DNA of 64,000 nt, taken from positions 42,272,817 through 42,336,816 of the forward strand of contig CM064509.1 of the NCBI GenBank assembly GCA_032716605.1, given 5' to 3'. A model generated the notes under the pieces. It worked only from the letters and a program-made list of their open reading frames with translations, had not been told where the DNA came from and ran no database searches. Positions within the stretch are counted from its first letter, which is position 1. Every line of letters begins with the position of its first letter. This stretch comes from Paralithodes platypus. Its lineage: Eukaryota > Arthropoda > Malacostraca > Decapoda > Lithodidae. Made by a program: the position numbers and the translations under genes. Shown here one piece after another: positions 1 to 9,351 of the stretch.

Positions 1-112
1 TCCTGTTTGCCTTGTTTCGAACGCTTATACACTGTTGTCTAGGCTTCAAATCATTGCTAACAAACACACCTAGATCTTTCTCACAATTCTCACAATTTAA
101 TTCGATATTTAA
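1..112 (-). pseudogene. LINE reverse transcriptase fragment (post-RT region)
   Basis: Read on the minus strand, about 30 codons are open and include NCEKDLGVFVSNDLKP followed by a CISVRNKANR segment. This is the conserved stretch that follows the RT catalytic core in CR1/jockey-type LINEs, and it closely matches the LINE at 26.87-27.43 kb. The fragment runs off the left window edge, so its full extent is unknown. No stop is visible within the aligned part. It is a transposon remnant, not a host gene; the exact LINE clade cannot be set from this piece. Confidence 0.75.
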
Positions 113-223
113 AGAAAATAGGAGACGATTAGGCTATATTTAACTTAAGAGGGACATCCTGTAGTCGTTAATTTACATGTTATCTGGTTAGGCTACCATT
201 GCATGCATAGGCTATAATTTATA

Positions 224-440
224 TCTATATCACACGAGCACTTTTTCACCTAACATTTATCCTTAACACTGGTCTGGCAGCTTATGCGGTCAATATTTAT
301 AATGTTTCGGTCACCTAAATTCATCTATCATCAGTCTAGTTTCCTATACCAGTGCAAAATATTCCAGAAATGTTGCCAGCAAAAATTTTGATCATCGAAT
401 GTTGACTAGCCTATAAAAGCTCTCGTGTGATATCGCCTTA
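224..440 (+). mobile_element. E element (TTAA-type non-autonomous transposon), near full length
   Basis: It begins at a CACACGAGC-type end and closes with CTCGTGTGATATCGCCTTA, an inverted version of the same end. The interior matches the inverted copy at 20.25-20.46 kb over nearly its whole length. No open frame is present. F element 1 begins immediately after it. Confidence 0.65.
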
Positions 441-1020
441 TAGTCTATTCGCAATAAGGAGACGAACAATCATGACCTCTAAACCTCTGTAACTCATACA
501 CGAATAGCTAATATTTCTACCATTTGGGAAGAGTCAGTCATGGAACAGATGTGTAAATTTACAGCCAATTTGCTCAAGCCCTTTTTGAATTACAGAGGAT
601 AGAGATCATGATCTATCTATCTATCTATTGCCGGACCCCTTACTCCCCTTACGAGGGTGGCCATACACAGAATGCCCCCAAGCGGACCTATTCCCTGTGA
701 GAGGGACAACCCGAGCCAGTTAGTGGAGGACTTACAGGAATGACCACTCAATTTAGGATTGGTCCGACTCCGAGGCCCTCTATGTATCTTGTTAGCACTA
801 TTTTTCTACAGTGGTGTTCGGCTAATCCATCCACTAACCTGCCTTACCCTTAGGTAAGCAGTACGGATTTGTATCAGGTTTACTCCCCTAGACCAACCAA
901 GGCTGACGAGTCCCATCCACCCGAATTTGTATAAGGTTGTCTCCCCTAGATGAGTTGCCGACCAAGGCTAACGAGTAGAGATCATGATGCATCGCCTTAT
1001 GACAGAGAATAGACTATAGC
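441..1020. mobile_element. F fold-back element interrupted by a LINE 3' end
   Basis: The element starts TAGTCTATTCGC and ends GAATAGACTATAGC, with inverted internal segments built around CTCTGTAACTC / TTACAGAGG. Intact relatives at 30.53-30.71 and 47.97-48.19 kb are about 175-215 bp. This copy is longer because a retroposed piece sits inside it, bounded by a 13-bp duplication of F sequence. Confidence 0.7.
613..975 (-). mobile_element. 5'-truncated LINE 3' end with target-site duplication
   Basis: A 363-bp insert is bounded by the exact 13-bp duplication TAGAGATCATGAT (600-612 and 976-988). Its left end is a (CTAT)n run, so the 3' tail lies at the left and the element points to the minus strand. 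The next bases, TTGCCGGACCCCTTACTCCC, recur in the smaller insert at 13,065-13,152. No coding sequence is visible; this looks like a 3' UTR. The duplication and microsatellite-like tail are the usual marks of target-primed reverse transcription. Confidence 0.8.
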
Positions 1021-1039
1021 CCTTCTTGAACTGCATACA

Positions 1040-1250
1040 GCCAGTGTCACACGATCGCTTTTTTCCGTCAATTTTCCATGAGCAAGTGTTTTCTGGTGAT
1101 ATTTAGGGATATTTTCACATTGGAATCTGAAACTAGATCGAAGGTAGGTACTTTAATTCGTACGGAACTTGTATTTTGAAGCTGCTGCCAGACAACAATT
1201 GACCACTTGCTAGTTCCCTTCTATAAGGAAGTTGGAGCCGTGAACATCGA
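1040..1250 (+). mobile_element. E element, diverged
   Basis: GTGTCACACGATCGCTTTTTT, then a block matching E at 11.26-11.38 kb (CCGTCAATTTTCCAT, GGAATCTGAAACTAGA). It runs into a motif (CCACTTGC, CTATAAGGAAGTTGGAGC) that recurs at 1885-1935 and, inverted, at 1740-1770 and 28,385-28,435. The right boundary is uncertain. Confidence 0.5.
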
Positions 1251-2139
1251 TAATAAATAGAAATGCAAGAATAATAATGTAGGTTTCTGATGGATAAATG
1301 GTATGTTGAATTGGGTTTTGTGTATTTATATGCATGTCACGGGTCCGACCGTGACTGTGATTATATACTAGGCTATAATACTAGGCTATATTTATCCAGC
1401 GCGGGAAAATCGGGGACGAGGGAACAGCTGTGAGAAAGAAGGAAGGAATGAGAGGTGAGCTGTGCGCGGGTATAGGCCTGTTGCTGACCGTAGGCGTACA
1501 TGTGTGCGTGTTTGCTTGTAGGCCTGTGTAGTGTGTACCGCTCGGCGCCTCGCGTACGTGGGTGTGTGCGTTCATGTGTGTAGGCGTCATCATAGGGAGT
1601 GTCTAGCCTTTTCATTGGCACCAAATTCAAAATGTGTGGGGGGAGGGGAAAACCGAGGGTATAAAGGGGTATGCCCAGGACAATGTACTACGACCGTATA
1701 TTAACTGTATATTTTGTTAAATATCGGTGTCTACAGCTCAAACTTCCTTATAGAACGAAACTCGTGTGATACCGGCTTAACAATAGCAATACTTTGTTAG
1801 CCAGAATTAAAAGTAAAAACTACTTCTTCGTACTGAAAGGAGTTCAAAGTATGATACCGGTATATGTATAATTATGTATCACGCCAATTGGCCACTTGCG
1901 AGTTTCGTTCTATAAGGAAGTTGGAGCTGTAGACAGAATTACCAACTAAAATATATATAAATGCATAAAACCCAATTTAACATACTCTTTAGCCATCATT
2001 ATTATTGTATTTCTATGTACTATCGATGGCTTCACTACCCGCTGCAAGTTTTACAATTTAATTTTAATTCTAGAAGTCCTTCATAAACAATAAGCTTAAC
2101 CTTAATTAAAACACAAAAGGCAAGTGATGGCGGGAGGGA

Positions 2140-2141
<2 letters not shown>
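1251..2141. other. Mostly unassigned sequence with scattered E-family ends
   Basis: No supported gene. Open frames at 1373-1630 are low-complexity and overlap each other in different frames. At 1740-1782 there is an inverted E-type end closing with GTGATACCGGCTTAA, and at 1885-1935 the CTATAAGGAAGTTGGAGC motif again, so part of this stretch is probably an old E-like element. TACCGGTA-like motifs are present near 1856. Confidence 0.4.
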
Positions 2142-2182
<41 letters not shown>

Positions 2183-2250
2183 GAGCCAGAAAGGGGAGGG
2201 AGGGAGGGAGGGAAGGCTGGTGTGGGTGGAGAGAGAGGGGGGACACTGCT
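2142..2250. repeat. Poly-G run and purine-rich tract
   Basis: An uninterrupted run of G of about 37 nt is followed by GGGA/GAGA-rich sequence. It has the composition expected to form G-quadruplexes and is a likely site of length error. Confidence 0.85.
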
Positions 2251-2605
2251 CTGTACAGTCGCGCTAATAAGTGAATAAGTGATGCTTACCTAGTGATAGT
2301 TAAAGAGGCATGGGAGTCAGTGCTCATTCAATACGATAAATTAAGTTAATGAATTGTCACTTGTTTGATGAAACGAAAAGATAGATACATAAATAGATAG
2401 GGACATGGCGATTCCAAAATTAGCAATACGATAAATAAAAGTTAATGAATGGTCACCTGTTTGATGAAACGAAATATAGGAGATAGACCAGCTGACTTTA
2501 AATGATCCTCTCATTCCATTTTAATTTACTTTGCTTCATGTTGTCAATTGCTTCACTCTTATCTATTTATAGCCATCTATCATATGTATGTTGTCGAAGC
2601 CAATG

Positions 2606-2690
2606 CAGTAAGAACATAAGAAAATGGGAGTCTGCAGAAAGCCGATTGGCCTAAGCAAGGCAGATCCCTGTTGGGTTGTGTAGCTTGTGT
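2606..2690 (-). mobile_element. LINE 3' UTR tail (minus strand)
   Basis: AGAACATAAGAAAATGGGAG and GCAGATCCCTGTTGGG are the reverse complement of the GGGATCTGCCTTGTGTGGG ... CCCATTTTCTTATGTTC module that follows LINE coding ends at 3.6-3.7 and 21.5-21.6 kb. The short TTATGTTC tail is like CR1-type 3' ends, which finish in short direct repeats. Confidence 0.7.
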
Positions 2691-3231
2691 TTACATTACA
2701 CGAGCGTTCGTGGTTATGGTCCTGTCGATCGGATACAGTATAATTATAGGCTTTATAGTATTTCACAAAAAACTAATATTTAGTAAATAATCATATAAGA
2801 ACTTCTTCACTCTTAATTATGTGTATTTCTATATCTTATGTTCAATGGACCGCAGTGACTAGGGTAACGGGGTCGGAGTGACTATCACTATAGTCTATTA
2901 TTTTCCAGCCGAGGGTAAATTGTCATGTTTCTATCTTTGTTACTCAGCTATAAGGTAGATTTTGTAGCGAAATATGATGTTAATAATGAAAACTTGGCAT
3001 TATACGACCCACAGCCATACTAGTTTCATATATTTCCACACAGTATCGAGAAATCAGCTAATAAAGAGATTCAATTTACGAGTACCGGTATAGGGCCGGA
3101 AGAACTAGGCAGTAACTATGGGGCCGGAGTGACTTGTTTCCTATATATACACACAAAATAATAGGGCCTATGTCTGTCAAATTCCCATTTATCTCCTCAT
3201 CTGAATATAATCGTCAAACGTCAGTTTAAAT
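2691..3231. other. No feature recognised
   Basis: AT-rich sequence without a credible open frame or a repeat seen elsewhere in the window. Confidence 0.5.
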
Positions 3232-3745
3232 TAGAAATTTAGAATTAGAAATTAGACATTTATCGTATGAGGAGAGGTTGAAAGTCTTAGGCCTGCACTC
3301 ACTAGAGAGACGAAGATGTAGGGGAGACATGATAGAGGTATTTAAATGGATAAAAGGTTTAAATAAGGGCGATATAGATGAGGTATTAAAGCTAAAGAAC
3401 GGCGACATAACCCGCTCAAATGGTTTCAAGTTAGATAAGTTTAGATTTAGGAAAGATATAGGAAAGCACTGGTTTGGAAATAAGAGTTGTTAACATGTGG
3501 AATGCACTGCCCAGAACAGTAATTAGCTCAGAAACAGTTGAAAGCTTTAAGCATAAGTTGGATTCCCATATGGGTGATATGGGCTGGGTGTGAATGGGAG
3601 CTGCTTCATGTGGGCCGCATGGCCATATGCAGTTTCCCGCGATCTTATGACCTTATGTTACGTAATTGGGGTTGGGTGTGACGGGGATCTGCCTTGTGTG
3701 GACCGATCGGCTTTTTCCAGACTCCCATTTTCTTATGTTCTAAAA
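3232..3745 (+). pseudogene. LINE reverse transcriptase C-terminus plus 3' UTR, frameshifted
   Basis: The frame at 3278-3493 carries SLERRRCRGDMIEVFKW, then KLDKFRFRKDIGKHWFGN. These are the C-terminal signatures of the same LINE family as 19.6-20.25 kb. After KHWFGN the frame is lost to a stop at about 3491, but the expected continuation (NMWNALPRTVISSETVESFK, then a segment ending DSHMGDMGWV) is present in another frame to about 3592, so a one-base change broke it. The 3' UTR follows with two related GGGATCTGCC-type modules and ends in CCCATTTTCTTATGTTC. The copy is 5'-truncated and dead. Confidence 0.85.
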
Positions 3746-3925
3746 TCTAAATCATGAAAGAGCAGTATAAAGTCGTGTATGATACAAGAAATTAAATTAA
3801 AGGTACGATACCGGTTTAAACAGAAGCCTAAAATCCGTCTTTTTATTAAATAGCTCACACCCACACACACACACGTTTTACAGCATTATATCTCTATACG
3901 CGGAATTACTTATAGCCTATATATA

Positions 3926-3960
3926 TAAGAACATCATAAGAACATGGGAGTCTGCAGGCG
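3926..3960 (-). mobile_element. Short LINE 3' tail remnant
   Basis: ATAAGAACATGGGAGTCTGC matches the outermost end of the minus-oriented LINE 3' UTR seen at 2606. It abuts the M fragment that follows. Confidence 0.5.
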
Positions 3961-4134
3961 GTGAATACTATCTCGATAAACTCTCTGAATAACACAGGTC
4001 CCTCTTAAGCTGCATAGGTGAATACTATCTCGATAAACTCTCTGAATAACACAGGTCCCTCTTAAGCTGCATAAAGTAGTCTCTTTTAGCCAGAATCAAA
4101 GGTAATAAGACGTCGCCGGCACAGAAGGGGTTAA
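3960..4134 (+). mobile_element. M element right half with an internal 57-bp tandem duplication
   Basis: The segment beginning GTGAATACTATCTCGATAAA occurs at 3961 and again at 4018, an exact 57-bp period. The normal M end follows (TAGCCAGAATCAAAGG, GACGTCGCCGGCACAGAAGG) and finishes at TTAA 4131-4134. The left half is missing. Confidence 0.65.
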
Positions 4135-4587
4135 GAGAAAGAATTGTTGTTCATCGTAAATTGCCGTAAAACTCGATGGTGTGATAGGCTATAGTTAAGA
4201 GAGAGAGGGAATGAGAGAGTGTGAGAGAGGTAAAGAAAATAATAATGAGAGATAATATATATTTTTGAGTTACTGGTACCTCGCTAGACCTCCATCAAGG
4301 TTGATTTTTGGTCGAGTGTACTTTTCATCATATTCTGGTTACTCTTAGACGATTTTCTTTAGTTTGTAATCTACCTATACGACTCAAATGGGTAAATACG
4401 AGCTCAATAAACCCTTTTAGTAACATAGATCCTTCTTAAACTGCATAAAATCATCGAAATGTTGCCAGAATCAAAGGTAAAAAATCGTCATGGTGCTGAT
4501 TCGGTATAGTCGCGGTCAAAATTGCCGAGACAGTTTATAGGCTATAGGGCCTAGCCACCAAAACTATAAGGGTCTGATATTTCAATT
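4135..4587. other. Mosaic of A and M fragments with GA repeats
   Basis: GA-rich sequence at about 4196-4245 is followed by an A-element 3' fragment read inverted (CTCGCTAGACCTCCATCAAGG, 4272-4292). M-like pieces at about 4325-4510 include GTAACATAGATCCTTCTTAAA and GCCAGAATCAAAGG. No gene is visible. Confidence 0.5.
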
Positions 4588-4830
4588 GATCCCCTTTCTC
4601 CCTCATGTTTAGCCCCATCGTTTTTTGAGATTTTAAGACGTTCGCCCCATTAGTTTGGCGATTTTATGAACTGTCGCCCCGTTTTGTGCCATGTAGGTGT
4701 CGGTGTTTTCCTGGTGAGCAATAGCACACCTCTTGATTTAAGAGGAACCGCATTTTTCTACCGAAAAATGTACAACTTTATCTAAAAAGAGGGTCCAGGG
4801 GGTGTAATTTTAAGCTTGATGGAAATGGGA
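4588..4830 (+). mobile_element. A element, partial
   Basis: The A order is recognisable: CTTTCTCCCTCATGTTTAGC, TTAAGACGTTCGCCCC, AGGTGTCGGTG, then the mirror-repeat block (mutated to GTGAGCAATAGCACACC) and the CATTTTTCTACCGAAAAATG hairpin. The GC hairpin is largely lost (AACCGCATTT). Both TTAA ends are missing, and a LINE 3' UTR follows directly. Confidence 0.75.
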
Positions 4831-4835
4831 ACTGG

Positions 4836-4992
4836 ACTGGGTTGGGTGTGAGGGGGATCTGCCGGGTGTGGGCCAATCGGCACTCTGCAGACCCCTATTG
4901 TCTGACCTCTGATCGTTTAGTAAATGGGGTGTGAGAGGGATCTGCCTTGAGTGGGCCTATCGGCTTTCTGTAGACTCAAGTGCTTATGTCTA
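4836..4992 (+). mobile_element. LINE 3' UTR, two modules
   Basis: GGGTTGGGTGTGAGGGGGAT and GTGGGCCAATCGGC, followed by a second version with GATCTGCCTTGAGTGGGCC. This is the 3' UTR seen after the coding end at 21.41-21.61 kb; no coding part remains. Confidence 0.7.
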
Positions 4993-5471
4993 GTATAGGG
5001 AACACATGGAGTCATTATTATTCTTATTAAAAATTGCAATCGAACTAGGCCTATTATAATCACGTTCTTTAAATTAAAAATACAACACACTTACCCTTCT
5101 TCTTCTGGAGTTCATGACGCAGAAAGTCTAAATGGTACATCGGAGAGACACTGAAAAACCACCTCACACTAGTGTTGTCAAAGGGAAACTGAAGTCACAG
5201 TGAAGTGCTGAGCGTCTTGTAAGGGTTGCCAATGTAAATCAAGTGCGCTAGATTAGTGCATATACGACGCCAAAAATCGCTAGAATAATGGCCACACTCT
5301 AGAATATTACATTAAAAGGTTTTACTATTAATATATCGTTTGAATTCATGTGCTAAATGTACAAATGTGCCTCTAGATCGAAGTAAATACCTCCAGACCT
5401 AGCGGGAAAGTAGCTAAATTGGCAACACTAGCCACAACACAACACTGCTTTCGTCTTGCCTCGCTAGCCCC

Positions 5472-5511
<40 letters not shown>

Positions 5512-5674
5512 TTGCCACATACGTATTGTTGAGAACATGAAAATCAGTTGAGAATTACGACTGATCTGCTTCGTGAGCTAACTAGAAAATGGCAGTACAT
5601 TTCCATACTTTATCCAAATGTTAAGACAAATTAGCTGGATTGCTCTTTGTCAAGGGAGGGGATGGCGCGGACGG
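4993..5674. other. No gene; one (CT)n tract
   Basis: A CT microsatellite lies at about 5474-5508. The rest shows no repeat family seen elsewhere in the window and no convincing open frame. Confidence 0.5.
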
Positions 5675-5776
5675 AAGGGGGGGGGGGGGGGGGGAGAGAA
5701 AAGAAGGAGATCCCGGGATGGAGATATGGAGGGGGGGAGGCGGGCGGAGGGAGTAGAGGAAAGGGGGGGGGGGGTC
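5675..5776. repeat. Poly-G and purine-rich tract
   Basis: Two G runs (about 5677-5694 and 5765-5775) are separated by GGA/GAG-rich sequence. Confidence 0.8.
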
Positions 5777-5880
5777 CTTTTTGAGTTATAAGAGGCTATG
5801 GGTTATGATTTCTACCCAACAATAGTACAGTCCAGAGCGATGCAAACTTATTGACAGCTGGGACATGACTTAATAGCGCG

Positions 5881-6278
5881 ACGTCCTTTCCATTATATTC
5901 TGGCAACTATTAGACGATTGTATTCAGCATAACAAGGACGTACAGTCGCGCTAATAAATCATGTCCCAGCTGTCATTACGTTTGGCTTGCTCTGTGCTGT
6001 ATGTCAGATGTTGAATAGGGTGGGTAAGTGTAGGAACATGTTTGTATATTTCACTGGATATGAAGAAATGAAGCTTAGATATTGCTGATACCAATTATTG
6101 ATCAAAACATACTTGGTGCCGAGACATGACTTATTAGCGCGACTGTACACCATTAATAAGCTACAGACTATCTCAATTAATCCTTTTAGCTACCTTGTAT
6201 CCTTCCTAAGCTTCATAAAATCGTCTAATTGCAGCTAGAAGAACATTAAATAGACGTCGCCGGTACTGTAAGGGTTAA
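5881..6278 (+). mobile_element. M element interrupted by a D element
   Basis: The left part GACGTCCTTTCC ... TTAGACGATTGTATTCAGC (to about 5940) and right part TCTCAATTAATCCTTTTAGC ... GACGTCGCCGGTACTG (from 6148) are the two halves of one M element. The right end is TTAA 6275-6278. The left end is odd: GTCATGTCCC-like D sequence (about 5863-5880) runs straight into the M sequence at GCGCGACG, suggesting a chimeric junction. Confidence 0.7.
5941..6147 (+). mobile_element. D element (TA-flanked MITE), complete
   Basis: It starts TA-CAGTCGCGCTAATAAATC and ends GACTTATTAGCGCGACTG-TA. Terminal inverted repeats are about 25 bp and the interior is AT-rich and non-coding. The host M element has a single TA at this point, so a TA duplication fits. 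TIRs beginning CAGT with a TA target are typical of Tc1/mariner-mobilised MITEs; the superfamily assignment is inferred. Confidence 0.8.
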
Positions 6279-6490
6279 GGGGAGATGGCCCAGTTTTCTA
6301 GATCCCTTGCTCGCTCGTGTTTAGCCCCATTAGTTTTCAGATTTTAAGAAGAGCGACGGATTAGTTTGGCATTTTTAAGACCTATCGCCCCATTTCTTCG
6401 TCAATATTAGGATCTTTTGTGTCATTTAGGTGTCGATTTTGTCCAGGCGAGCGAAAGCGAGCCTGTAATTTGAGTGAAACCGGGGAGTAT
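6275..6490 (+). mobile_element. A element, 3' part replaced by poly-G
   Basis: It starts TTAAGGGGAGATGGCCCAG, sharing its TTAA with the M element on its left. The A order is intact through the mirror-repeat block (GGCGAGCGAAAGCGAGCC) and CTGTAATTTGAG. The hairpins and 3' end are absent, because the sequence turns into GA repeats and then the poly-G tract. Confidence 0.75.
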
Positions 6491-6498
6491 GAATAACA

Positions 6499-6566
6499 GA
6501 GAGAGAGAGAGAGGGGGGGGGGGGGGGGGGGGGGGGAGTGGGGGTGGGGGGGGGGGGGGGGGGGGT

Positions 6567-6639
<73 letters not shown>

Positions 6640-6655
6640 CGGGGGGGGGGGGGGT

Positions 6656-6725
<70 letters not shown>

Positions 6726-6745
6726 AGGGAGGGAGATAGATAGAG
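6499..6745. repeat. Giant poly-G tract (about 210 nt)
   Basis: After GAGAGAGAGAGAG the sequence is almost pure G from about 6514 to 6724, broken by a few T, A and C. Apparent poly-proline and poly-glycine open frames here are artefacts of the homopolymer. Such a run is physically hard to sequence; its length should not be trusted. Confidence 0.9.
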
Positions 6746-6825
6746 AGAGATGGTGATTGATAATGAGCAATAAAATATATTATATACGAACGTAAGAAAT
6801 CTGAATAAGGCCGACCACAGATACT

Positions 6826-6858
<33 letters not shown>

Positions 6859-7099
6859 CCAGTACTTCCACACACAAAAAATACATACACATACACACAC
6901 AAACAATACTCACGCACACACACTCTCACGTACACGAGGCAGATCCCATTCGCACCCAACCCTTATTATTCATATAACTATACAAAGAAGTATTGTATAT
7001 ACCGTTTCCTTGTAAAATGCAAATACAGTTGATAGGCTACAGTTTACAAAAGGATAACATTTTAATACACTATAGATACCGGTATATAGCAAACGTGAC
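6746..7099. other. No gene; CT and CA microsatellites
   Basis: CT repeats at about 6822-6839 and CA repeats at about 6841-6930. GGCAGATCCCATTCGCACCC at 6940-6960 is the inner part of a minus-strand LINE 3' UTR. Confidence 0.5.
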
Positions 7100-7312
7100 T
7101 TAACCCTTTGAAGCTCTGACGCGTTTTAGCAGTTTATTTTGGCTATCATTAGACGATTTTATGCAGCTTAAGGAGTATCTGTGGGTATTAAAAGGGTAAA
7201 TACTATCTCAATCAACCCTTTGACTTCCATATACCGTTACTAATCTGAATAAAATCGTCTAATAGTAGCCAGAAACAGAACAGAAACGCGTATTGGAGCT
7301 TGAGAGGGTTAA
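7100..7312 (+). mobile_element. M-related TTAA element, complete
   Basis: TTAA 7100-7103 and TTAA 7309-7312 bound 213 bp. The halves are inverted relative to each other: GACGCGTTTTAGCAG and TTAGACGATTTTATGCAGC on the left, AATAAAATCGTCTAATAGTA and AAACGCGT on the right. Terminal sequences TTAACCCTTTGAAGCTC / GAGCTTGAGAGGGTTAA differ from the main M type, so it is a sister subfamily. Confidence 0.7.
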
Positions 7313-7520
7313 GATTTAATCAAATGTTCATGTATGAAAACAATGCACTCGTATGTTGCATCGTCATATACAGTATAAATTAATGTATATTGTAACCAAA
7401 ACAATAATTATGTAGCTAGGCCTATATAGGTCAACTACTCTACTGTATAATATCTAACAGCTGAAATACATTGATACTTGTTGTAAGCGGGACATAATAT
7501 ACAGTATATATTATACTGTA
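7313..7520. other. AT-rich sequence, nothing recognised
   Basis: No open frame of note and no repeat shared with the rest of the window. Confidence 0.5.
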
Positions 7521-8080
7521 AGGGGAGGTGTGGTGGAGTGGTCTTGCCACTGGCCTGGTAATCCAAAGGTCCCGGGTTCAAATCCCAATGTATCAATGGG
7601 AAGATATTATTGGGATGGAATTTGTGCTGTACCTAGTATCAGTGCATTACCACAAGCCCACCGAAACGTCAATAAAATACCCTCATTGTTCCCTGATTAA
7701 ATAGCACTGTATGAATATTCCCATATTCAAAATATGCTATAGGGGTGCAATGCCTGGTGAGTTATCTGCTCAACAGGTGGCGTTGTGTGTGTGTAGGTGT
7801 GAGAGTCCGAGTGTAGGGGGTGAGACTGTGAAGCACGGGAACGAGGTGGCTTCAGAGATGGGGTCGTTTCGGGCCAGGAGTGAGCACCGTGCCTAATGTG
7901 AAGGCAAGATGGCAGGTGCTCGTTGTACTCTGCGTGCTTCGCATGTCTCACTCCCTAGACTGGAACAAGACCTCACGGGCTTCACTGTTCATTGTAAAGC
8001 GGTGAATGTTAAGGCTCTCAGCCTATGCCCGAGAGGAAGTAAGTTGGAATATAGAAAAAAAAAAAAAAAAAAAAAAAAAA
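7521..8080 (+). mobile_element. Long tRNA-headed SINE (about 560 bp) with poly-A tail
   Basis: The head GGTGTGGTGGAGTGG looks like an RNA polymerase III A box, and GGTTCAAATCCC at 7575 is a near-canonical B box at tRNA spacing, with a GGTCCCGGG/CCC stem. A body of about 480 bp follows with no open frame. It ends in an A run at 8055-8080 after GGAATATAG. The inverted copy at 25,346-25,899 shares both ends and the body, which defines the unit. Most SINEs are under 400 bp, so the body may derive from a LINE or another source. Confidence 0.8.
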
Positions 8081-8088
8081 TATATATA

Positions 8089-8123
<35 letters not shown>

Positions 8124-8198
8124 ACGTTTCCAAATAGTGACCCACGTGTGTGTGTGTGTGTGTGTGTGTGCCCCTGATCTGAAGAACCCGCGTGGTCT
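8081..8198. repeat. TA and TG microsatellites
   Basis: A short TA run is followed by (TG)n at 8092-8122 and again at 8147-8170, separated by TCACGTTTCCAAATAGTGAC. Confidence 0.85.
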
Positions 8199-8342
8199 AT
8201 ATAGCCTAAAAAAAAAAATTTTTTTTTTTTTTTTTTTTAAAGACCTCCGTCTACGTATTGTGAAAAACCTGTTATCCTCCGGCAAATTGTGGGGTTGAGT
8301 GAGTGAATGAAAGAGGATACATGTTTTTCATAATACGTGTTG
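8199..8342. mobile_element. Hairpin repeat with A/T homopolymer end
   Basis: A run of A then T (about 8209-8238) is followed by ACCTCCGTCTACGTATTGTG. The inverted partner GAGGATACATGTTTTTCATA with ATACGTGTTGCTAGCC forms the other arm, so the unit folds into a long hairpin. A second copy lies at 27,762-27,906, with a small insertion. Confidence 0.65.
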
Positions 8343-8454
8343 CTAGCCCCAAACGCCTACAATTTGTAATTCTGTATCCCTATATAGAGATATACCTGTA
8401 AATGCTGTAAATTAGTAATTCCAGAAAAGAGGTTTTGCCATAAAATTATCTAGC

Positions 8455-8554
8455 TAATATCTAATAATTTTCTAAGATTGATGGAGGTCTAGGGAGGAAA
8501 CTAAAAAAAATATGAATAAATTAAAAACCAACCAAACGTCCAGTCTCCCCTTAA
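8455..8554 (+). mobile_element. A element 3' end
   Basis: GATTGATGGAGGTCTAGGGA, then GGAAACTAAAAAAA and TCTCCCCTTAA ending at 8554. The TTAA is shared with the M element that follows. Confidence 0.65.
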
Positions 8555-8780
8555 CCCCTTCAGCACCATGACACCTTTTTACCTTTGATTCTGGCTAAAA
8601 TGAGATTATTGTATGCAGTTTAAGATGAACCTATGATATCAAGATATTGAGATCGTATTTACCCATTTGAATCGTAGAGGTAAATTATACACTAAAGAAA
8701 ATGGTCTAATTTGGGCTATACTGTATATGAGGGAGAAGAGGGTCCAGAATACCAATTAACCTCCATTGAAGAGGTTGAAA
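8551..8780 (+). mobile_element. M element fragment with A-like 5' end remnant
   Basis: TTAACCCCTTCAGCACC, GATTCTGGCTAAAATGAG and GCAGTTTAAGATGAACC follow the M pattern. Near 8725 GAGGGAGAAGAGGGTCCAG is the inverted 5' region of an A element. The junction order implies an internal rearrangement. Confidence 0.5.
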
Positions 8781-9189
8781 CATGGTACCGGTATGTTCAT
8801 CAAACCAACACCACGATGTCATTCTTTAATTCCTTTGTTATGGCTATCACTAGACGATAATATTCAACTTAAGAAGGGCCTGCCTGTCTGAGGCTGAATC
8901 AAGATAGTTTTAACTCATTTCTAAATTCTAGAATTCTAGAGGGAGAGAGGAAGGCAGGGTTGAAAGGGGAGGAGGGGTTTGGAGATTAAGGAGGGACTCG
9001 GGTCTTCGGGAGAGTGTGAAAGGGAGGGGGGAGGTGGAGGAGGCGTCGATGGAGAGAGAGAGAGAGCTACATAGATACACAGACCACACAGACCTCAAGG
9101 TCCTTACTAGGCAGTCTGGCAGAGAGAGAGAGAGAGGGGGGCGGGGGGAGAGGGGGGGGGGGGGGGGGATGGTTGACCCTTTCTAGACG
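8781..9189. other. Purine-rich tract with a short shared repeat
   Basis: Mostly GA/GGA-rich from 8940. At 9066-9121 the sequence CTACATAGATACACAGACC ... GGCAGTCTGGC matches 48,481-48,537 almost exactly, each time beside a GA run. A poly-G run lies near 9152-9169. No gene. Confidence 0.55.
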
Positions 9190-9351
9190 TTAACCCCTTC
9201 TGTACCGGGACGTCTTTTCAAGTTTATTTAGACGATGTTGTATATTTCAAGAAGGATCTGTGGTAGACAAATTGGTTAAGCCGCCAAGCGTGAAAGTATG
9301 AAGCGTGTTAATTGCTTAAGGCCCTTTTTAAACTGCACAAAATCATCTTAA
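9190..9351 (+). mobile_element. M element, truncated and rearranged
   Basis: It begins TTAACCCCTTCTGTACCGGG. The middle has lost the normal spacing. It meets the next A element at AAATCATCTTAAGGGG. Confidence 0.6.

Noticed and set aside
5863..5885. A D element end left of the M fragment as a complete D copy
   Set aside because: Only about 20 bp match, joined directly to M at GCGCGACG; likely a recombination scrap or chance similarity of the two ends.
6382..6906. Poly-proline and poly-glycine open frames on both strands
   Set aside because: They are read-through of the G homopolymer; no non-repetitive coding signal surrounds them.
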